Source: Holosporaceae bacterium (GTDB taxonomy: Bacteria; Pseudomonadota; Alphaproteobacteria; UBA3830). From it: DNA of 6,194 bases. Under the pieces are notes generated by a model, which was given only the letters and a program-made list of their open reading frames with translations, was not told where the DNA came from and did not search any database. The translations under genes and the position numbers were made by a program. The stretch covers positions 1 through 6,194 of the forward strand of contig JAIRZO010000027.1 of assembly GCA_031267195.1 (NCBI GenBank), in the 5' to 3' direction. Shown one piece after another: positions 1-4,998 of the stretch; the first letter of the stretch is position 1; each line of letters opens with the position of its first letter.

Positions 1-867
1 ATTTCCGAAATAAAGCAATTTCCCATCCTTAATCAGGATGAGGAATATGAGTTGGCATTGAAGTGGAAGGAAAATGGCGATCGGCAAGCCATGGACACAA
101 TGGTCAAGAGTCATCTACGCCTGGTATATAAAATCGCCAGTGGTTATTCTGGATACGGATTGGCAAAGGAAGATCTAATAGCTGAAGGGCATGTGGGAAT
201 TATGCATGCGCTGCAGCATTTTGATCCATCCATAGGGTATCGGTTTTCCACCTATGCTGCCTGGTGGATAAAAGCAAAGATTAAGGAATTTGTGTACAAT
301 GCCTGGTCGATAGTGAAATTGGGAGGCGGGAAAAACAATCGCAAACTGTTTTTTGGCCTAAGAAAACAAAAAAAAGCATTGGGAATTGACAAACTTTCTG
401 ACCAGGAGGATATCCAAAAAATTGCTGATACCATGCAGGTATCCAAAGAAGAAGTAATGATCTCAGAAACCAGATTTGCTAGCCGAGATTATTCTTCCAA
501 TACGGCGATGGGGAAAGATAGTAATGTATCGTTTCAGGATTTTCTCGTCGATACAAAAGCATCTCCGGAAGAAATTGCTCTGCATAAGCAGGAATATGAA
601 TACCGCAAAAAGGTACTCCACGATGCTCTGACTAGATTGTCCAAAAGGGAATACGACATCATTTGTGCATACCGACTACACAATCCAACAAAAACCCTGA
701 AGGAAATCGGTAAAGAACACAATATTTCCGCAGAGCGAGTTCGTCAGATAGAAATGGCTGCCTTCTTGAAGATCCAAAAGTATGCAAGATCCGTAGAATG
801 GACAAAGCAACACAGGAAAACGTTCACGAAAATCGCGTGTTACTTCTTGAATGTTGCTGTTTTGTAG
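1..867 (+). CDS. rpoH: RNA polymerase heat-shock sigma factor RpoH (sigma-32), 5'-truncated by the window edge
   Basis: Alternative sigma factor that directs core RNA polymerase to heat-shock promoters. The reading frame is open from base 1, so the true start lies outside the window; the in-frame TTG at 52 falls inside conserved sigma sequence and is not a start. Of 288 visible residues, the stretch before residue 60 is sigma region 1.2/2.1 (HLRLVYKIA), residues 78-95 are region 2.4 (GYRFSTYAAWWIKAKIKEF), residues 113-121 are the RpoH box (NRKLFFGLR), which separates RpoH from RpoD and RpoS, and about 232-258 are the region 4.2 helix-turn-helix (LKEIGKEHNISAERVRQIE). After that helix the protein carries about 28 further residues, longer than the short tail I expect for RpoH, and its last 28 bases overlap the end of the convergent permease gene. 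No functional link to the transporter is evident. The family call is secure; the tail is odd. Confidence 0.95.
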   Translation: MSEIKQFPILNQDEEYELALKWKENGDRQAMDTMVKSHLRLVYKIASGYSGYGLAKEDLIAEGHVGIMHALQHFDPSIGYRFSTYAAWWIKAKIKEFVYNAWSIVKLGGGKNNRKLFFGLRKQKKALGIDKLSDQEDIQKIADTMQVSKEEVMISETRFASRDYSSNTAMGKDSNVSFQDFLVDTKASPEEIALHKQEYEYRKKVLHDALTRLSKREYDIICAYRLHNPTKTLKEIGKEHNISAERVRQIEMAAFLKIQKYARSVEWTKQHRKTFTKIACYFLNVAVL

Positions 868-1715
868 AAGAAGCTGTTTCGATCAGTATTTTTTTTCATG
901 GCAATTACCAGCAGGACTATGGTTCCGGTGAAGAACTTTAGATCCGACGGTGCAAGGCCGAAGGACAAAGCCATCCCCTGAATTTGCTGATATACCAGAG
1001 CACCCAGCAGCGGTGCCGCCAATTGCCGGTTTAGTGTAGCATTGCCGATTATGGCTTCGCCGACCATTAGGCTGGCAAGTCCGTGAATCAGAATCCCGAT
1101 TCTCATACCGACGTCCATGTAATTTTGTATTTGAACCATCAAGCTTCCGGCGAGTCCAAACAACGCTCCGGCAAGGAATAACCCAAAAATCGTATATTTT
1201 TTGATGCTAATTCCCTGGAGTTTTGCGAGATGCGGATTTAGCCCTACAGCCCGAAACCTCAATCCAAAATCAGTGCGCAGAAACACGGCAAATGGAATCA
1301 GGCAGCAAAACAAAATCATCACAATCAGCAACATATTGACACAGATATCTTGGCCCAATAATCCGGAACAGTTAAAAAGCGCAATATTTGGTTTGCCCAT
1401 GATGCGCAGATTTACACTGTAGGCCATGGCACTGATGATTATTCCCGCCAACATTGAGTTAACCCGCAGTTTTAAGTGGATCAGTGCTGTGCAAACTCCC
1501 ATAATTCCGGCGCAGATCATGGCCAGAGGAATTGCCGCCACCGGAGACATCCCGGATAACATAACCATGGCTCCGACGGCTCCCCCCAGCGGGTAGGCGC
1601 CGTCAGCTGTCAGGTCAGCAAAGTCCAAAAAACGGAACGGTATCATGATTCCACAGGCAATAATTGCCAGGATAAGCCCCTGCTGCAGGCCATTGAGAAT
1701 GAGATCAATTGACAT
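840..1715 (-). CDS. ABC transporter permease, LivH/TrpY-like (BPD_transp_2 type)
   Basis: Integral inner-membrane subunit, 291 residues, expected to form the translocation path for the ligand delivered by the neighbouring lipoproteins. The chain is mostly hydrophobic, with roughly eight to ten candidate membrane segments. Family-like motifs are visible: LDFADLTADGAYPLGG (30-45), a cytoplasmic coupling loop FRAVGLNPHLAKLQGI (154-169) of the kind that docks on the ATPase, GLASLMVGEAIIG (212-224) and APSDLKFFTG (255-264). The ATG overlaps the end of the ATPase gene by 11 bases and has a Shine-Dalgarno sequence (GGGGAG) inside that gene, so translation is probably coupled. The last residues contain an A8 run (bases 889-896). 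The gene ends inside the convergent rpoH end, leaving no room for a terminator between them. The family resemblance to TrpY is recognised by motif; the substrate is inferred from the binding proteins. Confidence 0.9.
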   Translation of the reverse strand: MSIDLILNGLQQGLILAIIACGIMIPFRFLDFADLTADGAYPLGGAVGAMVMLSGMSPVAAIPLAMICAGIMGVCTALIHLKLRVNSMLAGIIISAMAYSVNLRIMGKPNIALFNCSGLLGQDICVNMLLIVMILFCCLIPFAVFLRTDFGLRFRAVGLNPHLAKLQGISIKKYTIFGLFLAGALFGLAGSLMVQIQNYMDVGMRIGILIHGLASLMVGEAIIGNATLNRQLAAPLLGALVYQQIQGMALSFGLAPSDLKFFTGTIVLLVIAMKKNTDRNSFFYKTATFKK

Positions 1716-2442
1716 TTTTCTCCCCTTTCCCCTCTAAGCTTTGATCCTCAAACTTGTGAAACATCTCCAGTAGAGATGATAGTTTCAGACCGGATTTTTC
1801 GTGCCCTTTTACATCAACAACCATGCGGCCACAATGCATCATTATCAGACGATTACCATATTTCAATGCGTCTTCCATGTTATGGGTGATCATGAGCGTC
1901 GTAAGCTGGAGTTCGCGAACAGACTGTGCTGTATATTCCATCAGCATCTTTTGCATCTTGGGATCCAGGGCCGACGTGTGTGCGTCCAGCAGCAGACTTG
2001 TTTTGCCGGAGTTCATTGCCATCAGTGTAGCAACGGCCTGACGCTGACCGCCAGATAAAATGCCCAGCGGCTGATCAATGAACTTTTCCAGACCGATATT
2101 CAGAGACCTGACTTTATCGATGGCGTCGTTTATATGGCGTCGATAGAAGACCAAGCGCGGTGTTTTCATTCGACTCAGGGCAATATTTTCCAGCATGGTC
2201 ATTGCTGGAACGGTGCCTTTATTCACATCCTGCACAACCTGAGACACCTCTCCGTTGCGTCTGATTTCTCCGGAATCGGCATAATATTCTCCGCTAATGA
2301 TTTTTAGCAGCGTGGATTTTCCAGATCCGTTGGCTCCTATGATCGTACAGAATTCTCCCTCGCCCACCGAAAGATTTACGTCCTTCAAAACCGGCTCAAA
2401 AATTCCAGAGAAAGATTTGGTAACATTTTTTATGTGTAGCAT
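1705..2442 (-). CDS. ABC transporter ATP-binding subunit, TrpZ/LivF-like, with Ala in place of the Walker B catalytic Glu
   Basis: Cytoplasmic nucleotide-binding subunit, 245 residues, a normal length for a single-domain ABC ATPase. Walker A is GANGSGKST (36-44), the Q-loop glutamine is Q71, the signature is LSGGQ (129-133), Walker B is SLLLD (149-153), the D-loop is SALD (157-160) and the H-loop is H187. The residue after the Walker B aspartate, normally the glutamate that activates water, is Ala154 (codon GCA, read from bases 1981-1983); the next residues HTSALDP match the DEHTxALDP pattern I know from TrpZ-type ATPases. The ATG at 2440-2442 lies 7 bases after the SBP1 stop, with GGAG supplied by the end of SBP1, so the two are cotranscribed and probably translationally coupled. 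No frameshift or other damage is seen, so the gene looks maintained. Hydrolysis may be slow, or the family may work differently here. Confidence 0.93.
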   Translation of the reverse strand: MLHIKNVTKSFSGIFEPVLKDVNLSVGEGEFCTIIGANGSGKSTLLKIISGEYYADSGEIRRNGEVSQVVQDVNKGTVPAMTMLENIALSRMKTPRLVFYRRHINDAIDKVRSLNIGLEKFIDQPLGILSGGQRQAVATLMAMNSGKTSLLLDAHTSALDPKMQKMLMEYTAQSVRELQLTTLMITHNMEDALKYGNRLIMMHCGRMVVDVKGHEKSGLKLSSLLEMFHKFEDQSLEGKGEKNVN

Positions 2443-2449
2443 GTTTATC

Positions 2450-3409
2450 TCACTCCACCACCGTTGCGTTTCCGGGAATTTTTACGTTAAATTTTTTAGC
2501 CAATTTTCTGTTTACGAAACATTTGTGATCTTCAAGTTTCGGGAAAAATGGCGCTAAATCTTTTACCAAGGAACCGTTCAGTAGTTTTGCAACGAGTTTT
2601 CCGGCATTTCGCCCGACCGATTCATAGTTTACGCCGAAACTTGCCAAGGCAAGGCCATCCCGCACCGATTGTTCCTCTATATTGAAGACGGGGATGTTCA
2701 TTTTTCCAGCTTCACCGGAAATGACCGCCAGCGCGGACTGTAAACCGCTGGCGCCAACATAAATCAGATCCACTTTTCCTTTTAATTCCTGTATGTGAAC
2801 AGGAACATCCCGCATTTGATCCACTGGAATGGTTATCAGAGTCATTCCCGCTGCTTTTGTCTCTTGTTGCATTTTTTTTATCAACGCTGCATCGTTGCAG
2901 TCGGAAGTTGCATATAGCATTCCGATCGTTTTCGCCTGCGGTAGTATCGATCGAACTAGCGTTAAGAGAGCACTCAAGCTTTGCATGTCCGAACTGCCGG
3001 TAATATTGTCAACGGATTCTGTGGGAACATTTATCAGCTTCGCATCCACGGGATCCGTAATTGCACCGTAAACCAATGGAATGTCGCGGATTTTTCCCTT
3101 CGCAAACTGAGCGATAGGAGTTGATATCACCACCATAACCTTTGGTTTGTGATTTTTCAGGTTCATCACAGATTGAGATATCAACGTGTGATCAAAGGCT
3201 ATGTCGGCAATTTCGTAGCGGACATTTTTGTTTTCCACATAACCGCTCTCCAACAATTCTTTTTTGATTCCCGTAACCGTGGCTAGCAGCGGAGGAATTT
3301 GGCCATAATTAACTATGGCCACTAGAGGTGTCCCTTCTTGTTTTTCGCTACGGCATCCCACAAGAAGTACGGCTGCCACAGTTGCTGCAATGGATAAACC
3401 TTTTTTCAT
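2450..3409 (-). CDS. ABC transporter substrate-binding lipoprotein, TrpX-like (PF04392 type), SBP1
   Basis: Extracytoplasmic binding protein expected to be membrane-anchored, 319 residues. A signal peptide with positive N-terminus (MKKG) and hydrophobic core ends in a good lipobox, LVGC, with Cys19 as the lipidated residue. Family-like segments follow: VAIVNYG (30-36), ADIAFD (68-73), TPIAQFAKGKI (97-107), ITDPV (117-121), NITGSSD (135-141), IYVGASG (216-222) and SFGVNYE (257-263). The start is ATG with AGGAG nine bases upstream. It is the first gene of the SBP1-ATPase-permease operon, 7 bases before the ATPase, so it is probably the default partner of this transport core. Characterised TrpX-like proteins bind tryptophan and other aromatic amino acids; the specificity here is inferred. 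The 299-base upstream region carries a promoter, a candidate leader ORF and hairpins described separately. Confidence 0.92.
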   Translation of the reverse strand: MKKGLSIAATVAAVLLVGCRSEKQEGTPLVAIVNYGQIPPLLATVTGIKKELLESGYVENKNVRYEIADIAFDHTLISQSVMNLKNHKPKVMVVISTPIAQFAKGKIRDIPLVYGAITDPVDAKLINVPTESVDNITGSSDMQSLSALLTLVRSILPQAKTIGMLYATSDCNDAALIKKMQQETKAAGMTLITIPVDQMRDVPVHIQELKGKVDLIYVGASGLQSALAVISGEAGKMNIPVFNIEEQSVRDGLALASFGVNYESVGRNAGKLVAKLLNGSLVKDLAPFFPKLEDHKCFVNRKLAKKFNVKIPGNATVVE

Positions 3410-3418
3410 GTTCTTTTT

Positions 3419-3423
3419 CTCCT
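3419..3423 (-). promoter_or_regulatory. Shine-Dalgarno sequence of SBP1
   Basis: AGGAG nine bases before the SBP1 ATG. It is noteworthy because GGAGA (bases 3418-3422) is complementary to UCUCC at 3472-3476, which forms part of the upstream CUCCCC/GGGGAG hairpin; exclusive pairing could in principle hide or free this site. The site itself is clear; the switch is speculation. Confidence 0.7.
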
Positions 3424-3458
3424 AATCTTTAACATTTTTCGAATCTCAACGAATACTC

Positions 3459-3475
3459 CTCCCCTTTTAGGGGAG
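3459..3475 (-). promoter_or_regulatory. GC-rich hairpin in the SBP1 leader RNA
   Basis: Perfect 6-bp stem CTCCCC/GGGGAG with a 5-base loop, between the candidate leader ORF stop and the SBP1 start. No U-run follows it on the minus strand, so it is not a classical terminator. It ends 49 bases before the SBP1 ATG, the same distance as the hairpin before SBP2, although the two sequences differ. A role in ribosome access or RNA stability is possible. Confidence 0.5.
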
Positions 3476-3494
3476 ACGAACTATTACTAAATTG

Positions 3495-3638
3495 CTATGC
3501 TAAAAAAGATGTATTCTGGCCTAGTGGCCAAAAAAACAAAAGGAAAAAAGATAACGAGAAGACGTTGGGATAAAACTCGAGTTTTTTCCATGATTCATTC
3601 TCAAGTTGTCGACCATCTGCAGCATTTTTAAATCCCAT
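3495..3638 (-). CDS. candidate 47-residue leader peptide of SBP1, aromatic-rich (FFLLFFW)
   Basis: Small ORF between the SBP1 promoter and SBP1, not matched to any family I know. It begins MGFKNAADGR; residues 31-37 are FFLLFFW, followed by PLGQ, and it stops at TAG (3495-3497). ATG is six bases after the purine-rich box TGAGAGTGAG, which can act as its ribosome-binding site. The C-terminal third is hydrophobic, so a tiny membrane protein is the main alternative. Support for translation comes from comparison with the ORF before SBP2: both have Trp at residue 37 preceded by two aromatic residues and followed by x-x-Gly-Gln, the Trp codon lies in the 5' arm of the same hairpin, and both lie behind the same 10-base box. 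By analogy with aromatic amino acid attenuation leaders it may sense Trp or Phe supply. There is no direct evidence of expression. Confidence 0.5.
   Translation of the reverse strand: MGFKNAADGRQLENESWKKLEFYPNVFSLSFFLLFFWPLGQNTSFLA
3502..3533 (-). terminator. terminator-like hairpin with delayed U-run at the end of the SBP1 leader ORF
   Basis: On the minus strand UUUUGGCC and GGCCAGAA pair as an 8-bp stem (one G-U pair) around the loop ACUA, at 3514-3533. Six bases later comes U6 (3502-3507). The gap before the U-run makes it a weak or non-standard terminator; it could instead be a pause site. The first arm contains the Trp37 codon UGG of the leader ORF, so a ribosome there would block the stem. 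The sequence UUGGC-N5-GGCCAG recurs upstream of SBP2. Confidence 0.4.
3568..3589. repeat. palindrome within the SBP1 leader ORF
   Basis: AAAACTCGAGTTTT (3572-3585) is a perfect 14-bp palindrome. Beyond one T-T mismatch it extends by GGA/TCC to 22 bp. As RNA it would give only a modest AT-rich hairpin. It lies inside the candidate leader ORF and may be a protein site, an RNA fold, or chance. Confidence 0.45.
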
Positions 3639-3644
3639 TATACG

Positions 3645-3654
3645 CTCACTCTCA
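3645..3654 (-). promoter_or_regulatory. TGAGAGTGAG box, probable ribosome-binding site of leader ORF 1
   Basis: Ten bases identical to the box at 4916-4925 upstream of the SBP2 leader ORF. It sits six bases before the ATG of the leader ORF and contains GAG elements able to pair with the 16S rRNA tail. It is very close to the predicted transcription start, so it could also be part of an operator. Confidence 0.5.
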
Positions 3655-3660
3655 TCATGT

Positions 3661-3690
3661 ATGATACGTGACTAGCATAGCAATTGTCAA
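3661..3690 (-). promoter_or_regulatory. sigma-70-type promoter for the SBP1-ATPase-permease operon
   Basis: TTGACA (3685-3690), an 18-base spacer and TATCAT (3661-3666). The -35 is a perfect consensus hexamer; the -10 matches at four of six positions. It starts 19 bases after the SBP2 stop, and no terminator is seen between SBP2 and this promoter, so readthrough from SBP2 is also likely. The predicted transcript starts near 3654 and has a leader of roughly 245 bases. Confidence 0.55.
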
Positions 3691-3708
3691 GTTTTTTCGA
3701 AATTTATT

Positions 3709-4668
3709 TTACTCTACTACGATGACGTTTTTCGGAACGCAAATTCCAAATTTTTCTACCTGCTTTTTATTCACAACGCATAAGTGATCTGCCAATTGAG
3801 GATAAACGGGATCCAGCGTTTTTATGTCGGCTCCTTTGAGCAGTTTTACCACAAGCTTTCCAGCGTTTTGTCCGATGGATTCATAGTTCACTCCGAAACT
3901 CGCCAGGGCAAAGCCATTTCGCACCGATTGATCCTCGGAGTCGAAAACCGGAATGCTCATTTTCTGCGCTTCCTGAGCAATGGTAGGCATCGCGGCATGA
4001 AGTCCGCTTGCTCCTACATAGATGAAATCAACCTTTCCATTGAATTCCTGCATGCGAACAGCAATGTCCCGCACATGATCCACCGGAACTGCTACCACCG
4101 AAAGACAAAATCTATTCGCCGCTTCTTTCATCATATTCAGCAAAGTCGCATCGTTACTATCGGACGTCAGACATAGAATTCCCACTGTCTTCGCCTTTGG
4201 CAGAACTGTTTTTGCAAAATTCAGAAGCACGTCCAAATTCTGCATATCTGAACTGCCGGTAACATTTTCACTGGCATGCTCTTTGTCCTTCAACAATCCG
4301 GCCGCCACCGGATCCGTAATCGCATGAAAAACAAGCGGGATATCGTGAATCTTTCCTTTGGCGAACTGGGCGATGGGAGTCGATATCACCACCATTACCT
4401 TTGGATTATGGTTGCTCAAATTCGTCACGGTTTGTGGAATTAAAGAGTGATCAAAGGCTATGTCGGCGATCTCTATTTTAACGGTTTCATTTTCGATAAA
4501 TCCGCTGCGGGCCAATTCGTCTTTGATTCCCAGAATGGAAATTTCCAAATCTTTCAGCGGACCATAGTTGGCAATGGCCACAATCGGCAAATGTTCTTTT
4601 TTCTTACAACTTGAAAACAACAGTGCTGACGTAATGATAAGGATGGCAGCCATAAAAACTTTGTTCAT
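3709..4668 (-). CDS. ABC transporter substrate-binding lipoprotein, TrpX-like, SBP2
   Basis: Paralogue of SBP1 with the same length, 319 residues, and nearly gap-free alignment. The signal peptide ends at FSSC with Cys21 as probable lipidation site; Phe at -3 is a slightly unusual lipobox. Family segments match SBP1: VAIANYG, ADIAFD, VISTPIAQFAKGKI, ITDPV, NVTGSSD, IYVGASG and SFGVNYE. ATG has GGAG seven bases upstream. It has no ATPase or permease of its own next to it, so it most likely feeds the core encoded downstream. In about residues 66-110 it is closest to SBP1 (IADIAFDH...PKVMVVISTPIAQ), while LLNFAKTVLP and LSVVAVPVD are closer to SBP3. It has its own promoter and candidate leader ORF with a YSYYW run, suggesting that its expression responds to a different aromatic signal from SBP1. 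Ligand unknown; aromatic amino acids inferred. Confidence 0.9.
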   Translation of the reverse strand: MNKVFMAAILIITSALLFSSCKKKEHLPIVAIANYGPLKDLEISILGIKDELARSGFIENETVKIEIADIAFDHSLIPQTVTNLSNHNPKVMVVISTPIAQFAKGKIHDIPLVFHAITDPVAAGLLKDKEHASENVTGSSDMQNLDVLLNFAKTVLPKAKTVGILCLTSDSNDATLLNMMKEAANRFCLSVVAVPVDHVRDIAVRMQEFNGKVDFIYVGASGLHAAMPTIAQEAQKMSIPVFDSEDQSVRNGFALASFGVNYESIGQNAGKLVVKLLKGADIKTLDPVYPQLADHLCVVNKKQVEKFGICVPKNVIVVE

Positions 4669-4717
4669 AGTAAATCTCCGTATTCATTTGTATGGTAATT
4701 ATTAAAATCATCAAAAG

Positions 4718-4741
4718 TATGACATTCGATTGAATGTCATA
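4718..4741 (-). promoter_or_regulatory. 10-bp perfect hairpin in the SBP2 leader RNA
   Basis: TATGACATTC and GAATGTCATA pair perfectly around a 4-base loop. It lies between the candidate leader ORF stop and SBP2, ending 49 bases before the SBP2 ATG, the same spacing as the hairpin before SBP1. No U-run follows on the minus strand. It could equally be a DNA operator, since the two arms form a near-continuous palindrome. Confidence 0.55.
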
Positions 4742-4773
4742 TCATCTCAGATGCAGCAAAAAATTAATGGAGG

Positions 4774-4801
4774 AAAAATTACAACTGGCCCGAGAGCCAA
4801 T
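4774..4801 (-). terminator. terminator-like hairpin with delayed U-run at the end of the SBP2 leader ORF
   Basis: On the minus strand AUUGGCU and GGCCAGU form a 7-bp stem (two G-U pairs) around CUCG, at 4784-4801, then UGUAA and U5 (4774-4778). The leader ORF stop UAA lies between stem and U-run. The stem shares UUGGC and GGCCAG with the hairpin before SBP1, while the loop differs, as expected for a conserved structure. The gap before the U-run weakens the terminator reading. Confidence 0.4.
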
Positions 4802-4907
4802 AATATGAATACGCAGCAGTTGAGGAGAGAAGTTGCACAAAAGGGACTGCCATAGCGATATCGCTACTATCACAATCTCTTTTGGAAACTTTAAGCATCA
4901 CGAACAT
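4779..4907 (-). CDS. candidate 42-residue leader peptide of SBP2, aromatic-rich (YSYYW)
   Basis: Small ORF between the SBP2 promoter and SBP2, with no recognised family. It starts MFVMLKVSKR, eight bases after TGAGAGTGAG; an in-frame ATG at codon 4 is an alternative start. Residues 33-37 are YSYYW, followed by LSGQL and the stop. Trp37, the two preceding aromatic residues and x-x-Gly-Gln match leader ORF 1 at identical residue numbers. The Trp codon is in the 5' arm of the hairpin at 4784-4801, and the stop comes just after that hairpin. The run of Tyr, Tyr, Tyr and Trp codons is what an attenuation leader for Tyr or Trp would need. The middle is hydrophobic (IAMAVPFVQLL), so a small membrane protein is the alternative. 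Expression is not shown. Confidence 0.5.
   Translation of the reverse strand: MFVMLKVSKRDCDSSDIAMAVPFVQLLSSTAAYSYYWLSGQL
4853..4866. repeat. 14-bp perfect palindrome within the SBP2 leader ORF
   Basis: TAGCGATATCGCTA is identical to its own reverse complement. It lies mid-way in the candidate leader ORF, as the AAAACTCGAGTTTT palindrome does in the other one, though offset and sequence differ. It may be a regulator site or an RNA stem; chance is not excluded. Confidence 0.45.
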
Positions 4908-4915
4908 CAAAAATT

Positions 4916-4925
4916 CTCACTCTCA
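4916..4925 (-). promoter_or_regulatory. TGAGAGTGAG box, probable ribosome-binding site of leader ORF 2
   Basis: Identical to the box at 3645-3654 and located eight bases before the ATG of the second leader ORF. The two-base difference in spacing, while the ATG-to-Trp distance is the same in both, suggests that the conserved unit is the reading frame and not just a copied DNA block. Confidence 0.5.
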
Positions 4926-4948
4926 ATTATATTGATAGATTATGTATA

Positions 4949-4977
4949 ATAATATATGCAATATTGACAATTATCAA
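4949..4977 (-). promoter_or_regulatory. probable sigma-70-type promoter for SBP2
   Basis: TTGATA (4972-4977), a 17-base spacer and TATTAT (4949-4954), beginning 22 bases after the SBP3 stop. The region is very AT-rich and offers other -10 choices, including a perfect TATAAT immediately before the TGAGAGTGAG box, so the exact start is uncertain. No terminator is seen after SBP3, so readthrough is likely. Confidence 0.4.
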
Positions 4978-4998
4978 GCTTTTTTTTGTGAAAATCAT

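Larger units (their letters stand above)
3490..3685. repeat. 13-bp perfect inverted repeat bracketing the SBP1 control region
   Basis: AATTGCTATGCTA at 3490-3502 and its exact reverse complement at 3673-3685. The outer copy begins at the last base of the -35 hexamer and otherwise lies in the spacer of the predicted SBP1 promoter, while the inner copy covers the leader ORF stop. Read on the minus strand, the inner copy is TAGCA TAGCA ATT, a short tandem repeat. Because the outer copy is upstream of the predicted transcription start, the pair should not form an RNA hairpin; paired regulator sites are a possible explanation. No such pair was found in the SBP2 region. Confidence 0.55.

Noticed and set aside
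52..54. TTG at 52 as the rpoH start
   Set aside because: Conserved sigma-factor sequence (ISEIKQFPIL) continues upstream in frame to the window edge, so the gene is truncated, not started here.
873..896. Weak stem (GCTG/CAGT) plus T8 on the plus strand after rpoH, as a terminator
   Set aside because: The stem is only four pairs including one G-U, and the T-run is simply the Lys-Lys-Asn coding sequence of the permease on the other strand.
3521..3625. Minus-strand 34-codon ORF in another frame of the SBP1 leader, ending RYLFSFCFFGH
   Set aside because: It looks like a Phe attenuator peptide, but it has only a weak ribosome-binding site and no counterpart upstream of SBP2. The overlapping frame starting at 3638 matches the SBP2 leader ORF in start signal and residue positions. 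T-rich DNA encodes Phe easily.
3490..3685. Possible miniature transposable element bounded by the 13-bp inverted repeats
   Set aside because: No target-site duplication is visible at the borders, and the enclosed leader ORF has a counterpart upstream of SBP2 that lacks such repeats.
3784..4176. Long plus-strand open frame (130 codons) opposite SBP2
   Set aside because: It lies entirely antisense to a well-supported gene, has no recognisable protein features, and similar antisense frames occur opposite SBP1 and SBP3.
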